Below are positions 58,865 to 64,000 of a stretch of DNA of 64,000 bases, one piece after another; within the stretch, counting starts at the first letter, position 1; the number at the start of each line of letters is the position of its first letter. Position numbers and translations under genes: made by a program. The stretch comes from Prosthecochloris sp. (lineage in GTDB: Bacteria; Bacteroidota; Chlorobiia; Chlorobiales; Chlorobiaceae): assembly GCA_015482705.2 (NCBI GenBank), contig JADMLA020000030.1:48334-112333 (forward strand). Direction: 5' to 3'. Below the pieces are notes generated by a model, which saw only the letters and a program-made list of their open reading frames with translations, did not search any database and was not told the DNA's origin.

Positions 58865-59146
58865 ATGAATAACGACTTCAAAATATACAGGGACGGGGAA
58901 CGGTTTGTTTTTGAAAGAGTTGTTTTCCCGAGGCTTAAAGGGTATATATCGAAAACAGTTACCGACAATCCTTTGACGAATCCCCGCAGTTGTTCTACAG
59001 AAGAAGAGGTGCCCCAGGATGTTTGTCTTGCTGAAGAGGTGGAACTGCTGGAAGACTGTTCTGATGAAGCCGCCATAGATAAAGCCATTCAGGAGGCAGG
59101 TGAGTACATAATCGGTTATTTTTTCAATACCAAGGGATTGGAGTAG
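58865..59146 (+). CDS. Small acidic hypothetical protein
   Basis: The 93-residue product starts MNNDFKIYRDGERFVFERVVFPRLKGYI and is strongly acidic in the middle (EEEVPQDVCLAEEVELLEDCSDE). It has no signal peptide or helix. I recognise no family. The ATG at 58865 gives the shortest convincing frame; an upstream extension would overlap the methyltransferase gene. A hairpin (59189-59213) follows. Confidence 0.6.
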   Translation: MNNDFKIYRDGERFVFERVVFPRLKGYISKTVTDNPLTNPRSCSTEEEVPQDVCLAEEVELLEDCSDEAAIDKAIQEAGEYIIGYFFNTKGLE

Positions 59147-59188
59147 CCGAATGTGATTTCCCGGCTCGGGACAGGGGAGTGCCGGAAT

Positions 59189-59213
59189 GGATGTCGCATT
59201 TGTTGCGGCATCC
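59189..59213. repeat. 10-bp inverted repeat within a larger stem between two convergent genes
   Basis: GGATGTCGCA and TGCGGCATCC pair with one wobble around five bases. Outer arms GACAGG (59170) and CCTGTC (59220) extend it to about 56 bases. It lies between the acidic hypothetical gene and the convergent winged-helix gene, so a bidirectional terminator is possible, though no T run follows on the plus strand. Confidence 0.5.
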
Positions 59214-59246
59214 TTGATTCCTGTCACGAAAGAGATGAGGTGATCA

Positions 59247-59426
59247 TTATTTTTTTGGCTCCCAGTAACATCTCTTTGGAGAAACTATCAGGTTTTCTTG
59301 CTTTAACGATTTCATTACCTTATCGACCTGCTTGCGGTCCAGGCCGCTGATTTCTGCAATTTGTCCGGCACTGAGGGGTTTTCCTTCTTTGTTCATGATT
59401 TCCAGAACAGTATTTTTTACATCCAT
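59247..59426 (-). CDS. Small winged-helix transcription-regulator-like protein (59 residues)
   Basis: The frame reads MDVKNTVLEIMNKEGKPLSA, then GQIAEISGLDRKQVDKVMKSLKQ and ends IVSPKRCYWEPKK. It is a compact HTH: a first helix, GKPLSAGQIAE, a recognition helix with DRKQVDKVMKSL, and the wing ending SPKRCYW. Similar tiny wHTH proteins occur in Geobacter, Chlorobi and archaea. The ATG follows an AGAGA site. It is convergent with the acidic hypothetical gene. The target is unknown. Confidence 0.75.
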   Translation of the reverse strand: MDVKNTVLEIMNKEGKPLSAGQIAEISGLDRKQVDKVMKSLKQENLIVSPKRCYWEPKK

Positions 59427-59568
59427 GGTCTCTTTTCTGTTAAATTAGCGGGACTGCTTTGTAAACATGATATTTTCTAACTGCATGCAGTTAGAAATAG
59501 TGCCATGAAAATTCTGTTTTTTAATATTTTACTCGCCAATGTATCGTCAATTTAAACGAATTTCTACG

Positions 59569-60309
59569 ATGAACCGCTTTTCATGCCATTCGCTGCTTTC
59601 TCTGTGTACCGTTCTTTTGTTATTGATGACAGGCGGTTGTAACGGAAAACAGGTGATTGAACAGAAAACGACAGAACCTGTAACCGATGTTGATGGAAAT
59701 GAATATGAAGCGATACAGATCGGTGATCAGGTCTGGATGGCTCAAAATCTTTCGGTTACGCATTACCGTAATGGTGATCCGATACCACAGGTGACGGACG
59801 AAGAGGAGTGGATCACGCTTGAAACCGGAGCGTGGTGCTATTATAACAACGATCCCGAAACCGGAACGATTTACGGGAAACTCTATAACTGGTATGCCGT
59901 CAACGATCCTCGCGGTCTTGCCCCGGAAGGGTGGCATGTGCCTACCGATGAAGAGTGGGCTGCAATGGAGATGCAGCTTGGGATGGATAGTAACGAGGTC
60001 AATGATGTTGAGTTTCGGGGAAGAGAAGCTGCTGTCGGCAGTAAACTGAAACAGGCAGGAACCGAGCATTGGAAAGGGCAAAACGCTGATGCAACCAATG
60101 AAACAGGTTTTTCAGCTCTCGCAGGTGGTTATCGCGATAATGACGGTCCATTCTGTTTTTTTGGAAAATACGGCTCTTTCTGGACCTCATCGAAAGCCGA
60201 AGACGGTAATCGTGTTTTATTCAGGGGGGTGACTTCGACAGAGCCTGGTGTCTACCGCTTCAGCTTCAATCAGAAGTGCGGTTTTTCGGTACGCTGTGTA
60301 AAGGATTAA
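59569..60309 (+). CDS. FISUMP-domain lipoprotein
   Basis: The 246-residue product has a lipoprotein signal (LLLLMTGGC, Cys about 24) and one FISUMP domain (Fibrobacter succinogenes major paralogous domain): IQIGDQVWMAQNLSVTHYRNGDPIP, YNWYAVNDPRGLAPEGWHVPTDEEW, TGFSALAGGYRDNDG and a final FSVRCVKD. Related to the C-type-lectin-like/formylglycine-enzyme fold; function unknown. It is exported to the envelope. An ATG at 59539 would add ten residues. Confidence 0.85.
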   Translation: MNRFSCHSLLSLCTVLLLLMTGGCNGKQVIEQKTTEPVTDVDGNEYEAIQIGDQVWMAQNLSVTHYRNGDPIPQVTDEEEWITLETGAWCYYNNDPETGTIYGKLYNWYAVNDPRGLAPEGWHVPTDEEWAAMEMQLGMDSNEVNDVEFRGREAAVGSKLKQAGTEHWKGQNADATNETGFSALAGGYRDNDGPFCFFGKYGSFWTSSKAEDGNRVLFRGVTSTEPGVYRFSFNQKCGFSVRCVKD

Positions 60310-60350
60310 CCGGGATAGTACCATATCGATGCAAGGGAGGTTTCAGGATG

Positions 60351-60788
60351 TCAGTCATGGTGATGCCAAAGTGGTAGTCCGGTATCTTCATCGATGCATC
60401 TGTTGAAATCAAGTCCTTCGAAAGCCTCGATTATCGTCTCGCATGCAAATACGATGGTGCCGGGAGCGAGATGACCACCTGTAACGTTACCCTTTTCGTC
60501 TGAAAGCGTCATGTGGGCATGAACCATCGGTACACCGTCACGTAACGAGACGTTGCCTATCAGTGAAGTGATTTCATGAGGGGCGTGGATTGTAAAAAAG
60601 TCATACTCTTTTCGTATCTGATCGTAATAACCAAGTGTGGCTTTCTCTACGGCTCCAATTGCTTCCACTCTACCGAGGCGGATGTTGTTTTCTCTGCAAA
60701 TAACACTGATGGCTCCCAGAAGATCATCTCCATGTTTGAGTTTGCCCATATAGAGCGATCTCGATGCGACCTTGTGTATTCTTGACAT
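60351..60788 (-). CDS. PPC/DUF296 domain protein
   Basis: The 145-residue protein begins with the PPC pattern (SLYMGKLKHGDDLLGAISVICRENNIRLGRVEAIGAVEKATLGYYD). The metal-site motif is PMVHAHMTLSDEKGNVTGGHL, with His residues that bind a metal in solved structures. Plant members are linked to AT-hook DNA-binding proteins, while bacterial stand-alone ones have no proven role. It lies between the two FISUMP genes. Confidence 0.85.
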   Translation of the reverse strand: MSRIHKVASRSLYMGKLKHGDDLLGAISVICRENNIRLGRVEAIGAVEKATLGYYDQIRKEYDFFTIHAPHEITSLIGNVSLRDGVPMVHAHMTLSDEKGNVTGGHLAPGTIVFACETIIEAFEGLDFNRCIDEDTGLPLWHHHD

Positions 60789-60907
60789 AGCTGATAATGG
60801 AAGACTTTCGGTGATCGAATGAACCGAGCAATTGTCTGGGGTTAAGAAGTTGTATTTCTTATTCAGGTAATGGATTCATGATGAATCAGGTTGCGGAGAG
60901 CTGTTTT

Positions 60908-61495
60908 TCAACACTTGATACAACGAACAGAGTAGCCGCTTTCAGCAGGACCACCTGTATGAACCACCTTCGAATCGAAATATCCAAGGACCTTTATGGA
61001 TGTACAGTTGTTTTTGAACAGTGTTGAGGACCAGAAATAGCTGTACAGTCCGAGGTGACGGTAGTCTCCGTAAAGACTGCGGAACCCGCCGGGTAAGGCA
61101 GAAAATCCGCTGCTGTTCGAGGCTCCGCTGTTGGGCCTTTTCCAGTGCTTGACTCCTTCCTGTTTCAGTGCACCGCCCGCTTTTTCATTACCACCGAGAA
61201 AATCAAACAGTGTCTGCCAGTCAGAATCTTCAGGTAAGCGCCATCCCTCAGGTGCCAATCCTCTGGGATCATTGAGTGCATACCCGTTATATAAATAGCC
61301 GAAATTCCGGCTATAACCGTTTTCTCCTCCGTACGGGCACATGGCTCCAGTTGTCGAATTCCTCCATTCATGAGGGTCATCCACTTGAGGTATTGGGTCG
61401 CCATTCCTGTAGCTGGTTACCTGTAGGTTGGAATCCATCCAAACCTGCGAACCGATGGCAATTGAAGAGTAGGCGGAAAGCGTCTGCTTTGGCAT
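60908..61495 (-). CDS. FISUMP-domain protein without a signal peptide
   Basis: The 195-residue protein is one FISUMP domain: AIGSQVWMDSNLQVTSYRNGDPIPQVDD, YALNDPRGLAPEGWRLPEDSDW, SSGFSALPGGFRSLYG and a final SGYSVRCIKC. Unlike the copy at 59569 it has no N-terminal signal, so it may be cytoplasmic or exported otherwise. It is a paralogue of the plus-strand copy. Its upstream region has a nine-base G run in a short palindrome. Confidence 0.82.
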   Translation of the reverse strand: MPKQTLSAYSSIAIGSQVWMDSNLQVTSYRNGDPIPQVDDPHEWRNSTTGAMCPYGGENGYSRNFGYLYNGYALNDPRGLAPEGWRLPEDSDWQTLFDFLGGNEKAGGALKQEGVKHWKRPNSGASNSSGFSALPGGFRSLYGDYRHLGLYSYFWSSTLFKNNCTSIKVLGYFDSKVVHTGGPAESGYSVRCIKC

Positions 61496-61825
61496 ACTGT
61501 TTCTGTTATGTTCGAGCGTTCATACTGACTACGCCGAAAAACGTGATTTTAATAATGTCCCCTTCGAAGGTTGGGGGGGGGACATCTTCACAACGATAGA
61601 TAAAATAGGTAATTGCATTATTTATGCAAAATGATCGGGCTGATTATAACATTGATAATAAACAATACTTCATATTTGCTTTGTTTTTTATGTATTGTGT
61701 AGCGCACATCGAAATGTTCACTCTTCCTGAGTGAAAAACAAGCCCGATTCGGTCAAATCTTTGTGAAGCATGATACGTATTTGTTCTCGGGGATGCTCAA
61801 AGGGGTATCGCAGAGGGCGAGACTG
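61496..61825. other. Gap with a poly-G palindrome, no gene seen
   Basis: About 330 bases between the FISUMP and four-helix protein genes. ATGTCCCC (61555-61562) and GGGGACAT (61578-61585) pair across a spacer, with nine consecutive Gs at 61573-61581. No frame is convincing. Confidence 0.4.
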
Positions 61826-62206
61826 TTATGGTGTTTTTACTTTGTAGGTTACGAAGCCCCATACTGAGAGGGCTGCAGAGATAACAAAGCTTGTCCAGGA
61901 TGCGGAGAGTGGCACCGTGACGCTGTCTATAACAACGATTGTGTCTGCGATCAGTACGCGGAAAAGGTGAAGCATGGCAACAAGGGCAAACAGAATTGCC
62001 GACAGGGCAGTATATCCTTTCGATCCGAGAAATCCCCATGCGCCAAGGCAAAGCGTAACGCCAAAAACAACCCATGACCTTGCAACTGGCAGCGTATAGT
62101 CACCTATTGTCACCTCCCATGCAAAGAAAACGCGAAACAGATGGAGTAGAGCGACCATGAAAAACAATATGGATGAGACAGTTGTGTAATAGTTCTTGTT
62201 CATCAT
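61826..62206 (-). CDS. Four-helix membrane protein with an internal duplication
   Basis: The 126-residue product has four predicted membrane helices in two similar halves. Both have a helix with (V/L)A(L/M)LHLFRV (residues about 16-27 and 75-86), then a short polar loop with a similar pattern (IGDYTLPVARSW; IDSVTVPLSASW) and a second helix ending GAWGF / VWGF. This suggests an ancient tandem duplication. The family is unknown to me. A second Met (62203) is an alternative start. Confidence 0.75.
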   Translation of the reverse strand: MMNKNYYTTVSSILFFMVALLHLFRVFFAWEVTIGDYTLPVARSWVVFGVTLCLGAWGFLGSKGYTALSAILFALVAMLHLFRVLIADTIVVIDSVTVPLSASWTSFVISAALSVWGFVTYKVKTP

Positions 62207-62476
62207 GGTTTTCTTTTCGTGTGGATTTCACGACCGATTTCCTTGTTTGAAAATTTTCTGCCGAAGTCAAACCGTCTTATTATCAACAACGGGATTCCGA
62301 TTGACAACAGGAGTAGAACTATACCCTGAAGAAGATGTTTCATTGTATTGTTTATTAACTGCCGGGATTGAATCTCAAGGATAATATACTCTTATTCTTT
62401 CTCATAATTCCTCATGCCGGTCATGGAATCTTTCGGAGATCACAGACATTCTTTTATCCATCGGTGAAGGTGACTT

Positions 62477-64000
62477 TCAACAAGGATGTTGTTTGAGAGC
62501 AGACAACGCTCCGAGCAAGGCTGTAACCTGCTTTTCCAACTCATCGGTCTGGTTTGAGCGGCAACTTTCTTCCAGGTTCTCTGCTGCCAGCCTCAAGGGC
62601 TCAGCGCCAAAGAGAGCGGCATTGCCTTTCAACTTATGTGCTTGAGTGCGAAGGTATTCGATATTTTCTTCGGCAAGGGCTTTGTACATCGATGTTTCGA
62701 TGCCCTGAAATTCGTCGAGGAACGTTTTGAAAAGGTCTTCGACGTCAGCACTTGACAGACCCATCGATTCAGGTGAAGGGGTCAGGCTGAACGGTGGCAG
62801 GGTGCAATCGATCGGTTGCTTGAATGGTGATGAAGAGAGCAGCTTTTCAACTGAAGCCAGCAAGAGGTCCGAATTTTCGGTTTTGAGCCTGAACTCATCG
62901 ATTCCTAGGGCCTTAGCTGTTTCCGCTTCTTCCTCGGCACCACTAAGACCGATTATCGGTAACCTGCGTAAACGTTGATTTTCGCTTGTGCGGAGCAAAC
63001 GGGTCAGTTCCAGACCATCCATCTCGGGCATCCGGATATCGGTGATCAGCAGGTCGAACTCGAGCGTCTGAAGCATATGCCAGCCTTCTGCTCCGTTTTC
63101 GGCTAATGCCACCTGGAGACCGGTTTCGGTCAGGTTCATGGCCAGCAGTTCCCGGTTCGAAGCTGAATCGTCGACCAAAAGTACTCGTGAGTTTTCAAAC
63201 AGGTTACTTTTGAGGGCTTTGTGTTTGCCTGTCTCGAGAGCTTCGTGTAGAGCGTTAATCAACTCAGCCTGGCTGCAAGGTTTTGCAACCAGAGCCTGCA
63301 TACCTGCCTTTTCAGACATTGCTCCTGCGATGTATGCCGGTTCGGTGCTGTGGGCGATGATCGGGGTTGTAACCGCTGCTGCACCGGCTTCTCCGCATCG
63401 CAGCCGTTCTGCCGTTTCGTAACCGTTCATTTGCGGCATGTTCAGGTCCATGATGATGAGATCGTACTGATTTTCTGCAGCGTATACCATGGCTTCAAAC
63501 CCGTTTGCCGCTTCATCGAGGGTTACTTCAAGAGGCAAGAGGTGTTTTTTCAAAGTCATTCGGTAGAGCGGTTCATCGTCGACGATCAATAACCGTTTTC
63601 CGCGGAAATCAGGCAGGGCGCTGGCTATAACGTCAGCATTATGGCGAGCCAGATCGTTGTTGCTGACAACCGGAAAAGCAAGGGAGAACTCGGTATATTT
63701 TCCTTTCACCGAATCACAAGTGATGTTTCCGCCAAAAGCTTTCATTATCCGTTTGCAGTATGCGAGTCCCAAACCGGTGCCACCTTGCTTTCCTTTTGTA
63801 TGAAAGCTGTTAAAAATGTGGGGTAGATCCTCTTTTGCGATACCGGGTCCGGTATCGCGAAAAAAAAGATAGTTGTATTCACTGCCACTTTTCAGCTGAA
63901 TCCGGATCTCGCTATCAGCATGATTTCTGAAATAATACAGTGCATTTTTCAGCAGATTGAACAGGATAAAAAGAAAAAGAGTTTCATCGATATGGAAAAT
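62477..64000 (-). CDS. Hybrid histidine kinase, C-terminal part (HATPase-REC-REC-HPt), 5' end beyond window
   Basis: The open frame continues to the window edge, so the start is not in view; the 507 visible residues are the C-terminal part. They begin in the kinase ATPase domain: N box FNLLKNALYYF, G1 DTGPGIA and G2 GGTGLGLAYCKRI. Next come receiver domain 1 (LLIVDDEP, Asp in DLIIMDLNMP, Lys in VAKPCS) and receiver domain 2 (VLLVDDSA, Asp in DLLITDIRMP, with RLKTE at the Lys position). An HPt domain with AHKLKGNAALFG follows (about residues 425-507). The stimulus domain is outside the window. Confidence 0.92.
   Translation of the reverse strand: MFHIDETLFLFILFNLLKNALYYFRNHADSEIRIQLKSGSEYNYLFFRDTGPGIAKEDLPHIFNSFHTKGKQGGTGLGLAYCKRIMKAFGGNITCDSVKGKYTEFSLAFPVVSNNDLARHNADVIASALPDFRGKRLLIVDDEPLYRMTLKKHLLPLEVTLDEAANGFEAMVYAAENQYDLIIMDLNMPQMNGYETAERLRCGEAGAAAVTTPIIAHSTEPAYIAGAMSEKAGMQALVAKPCSQAELINALHEALETGKHKALKSNLFENSRVLLVDDSASNRELLAMNLTETGLQVALAENGAEGWHMLQTLEFDLLITDIRMPEMDGLELTRLLRTSENQRLRRLPIIGLSGAEEEAETAKALGIDEFRLKTENSDLLLASVEKLLSSSPFKQPIDCTLPPFSLTPSPESMGLSSADVEDLFKTFLDEFQGIETSMYKALAEENIEYLRTQAHKLKGNAALFGAEPLRLAAENLEESCRSNQTDELEKQVTALLGALSALKQHPC

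Overview
The window looks like chromosome of a green sulfur bacterium (Chlorobi), most likely a Prosthecochloris- or Chlorobium-like marine member. This is inferred from gene content, not from a database match. The main pointers are an 11-subunit complex I operon (nuoA-D, H-N) with no NADH-oxidising nuoE/F/G, a Tat-exported uptake [NiFe] hydrogenase, moderate G+C, and weak or absent Shine-Dalgarno sequences at many starts. Almost everything is chromosomal housekeeping. I see no prophage, insertion sequence or CRISPR array.

Layout. 1-7.5 kb: a DUF2905 protein, secG followed by tRNA-Lys and a strong terminator, a frameshifted AbrB-like remnant, an L,D-transpeptidase-like exported protein, an LptF/LptG permease, a hotdog thioesterase, an NFACT (Rqc2/RqcH-like) protein, a dCMP deaminase and ribD. 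7.8-15.5 kb: a porin, a DoxX protein, an ABC ATPase, thiol peroxidase, an unusual NadA homologue, riboflavin synthase, rarA and a TolC-family protein. 15.6-21.5 kb (mostly minus strand): a large P-type cation ATPase, a decayed second tolC fragment, a lipoprotein with a lysozyme-inhibitor-like domain, a methyltransferase, a HIT protein and two tRNA-Leu genes. 21.5-24.1 kb: four overlapping genes (PAP2-like membrane protein, ferrochelatase-like protein, TPR protein, small membrane protein).

24.3-35.5 kb: the complex I operon. A dispersed-repeat-like palindrome and a conserved protein of unknown function (minus) follow. 37.7-41.9 kb: hupS-hupL-hupC-hupD. 41.9-44.1 kb: folE and a QueD/PTPS homologue (minus), a thioredoxin and an SRPBCC protein. 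44.2-53.6 kb: a cbb3 cytochrome oxidase cluster, ccoN-O-Q-P-G, an SDR gene, ccoH, a YtkA-like lipoprotein, ccoI, ccoS and a SafE/TauE-like protein. Hydrogenase, complex I and cbb3 oxidase lie within 30 kb. Together they could feed electrons from H2 or a ferredoxin-like donor through quinone and cytochrome c to O2, plausibly as O2 detoxification or microaerobic respiration in an otherwise anaerobic phototroph.

53.6-64 kb: trmO, a GNAT acetyltransferase, serC-serA-HAD hydrolase (minus), a methyltransferase, two small genes including a 59-codon winged-helix gene, two FISUMP-domain proteins flanking a PPC/DUF296 protein, an internally duplicated four-helix membrane protein, and the 3' part of a hybrid histidine kinase (HATPase-REC-REC-HPt) cut by the right edge.

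Points most worth a second look: the NadA homologue lacking one cluster cysteine and several active-site residues; the short mono-haem CcoP and a CcoQ-like peptide that shares a tail motif with CcoS; G8/G9 tracts inside ccoP and ccoI; the TolC remnant; the ferrochelatase-like overlapping operon; the serC-serA-HAD arrangement; and the large conserved protein of unknown function divergent from the hydrogenase.
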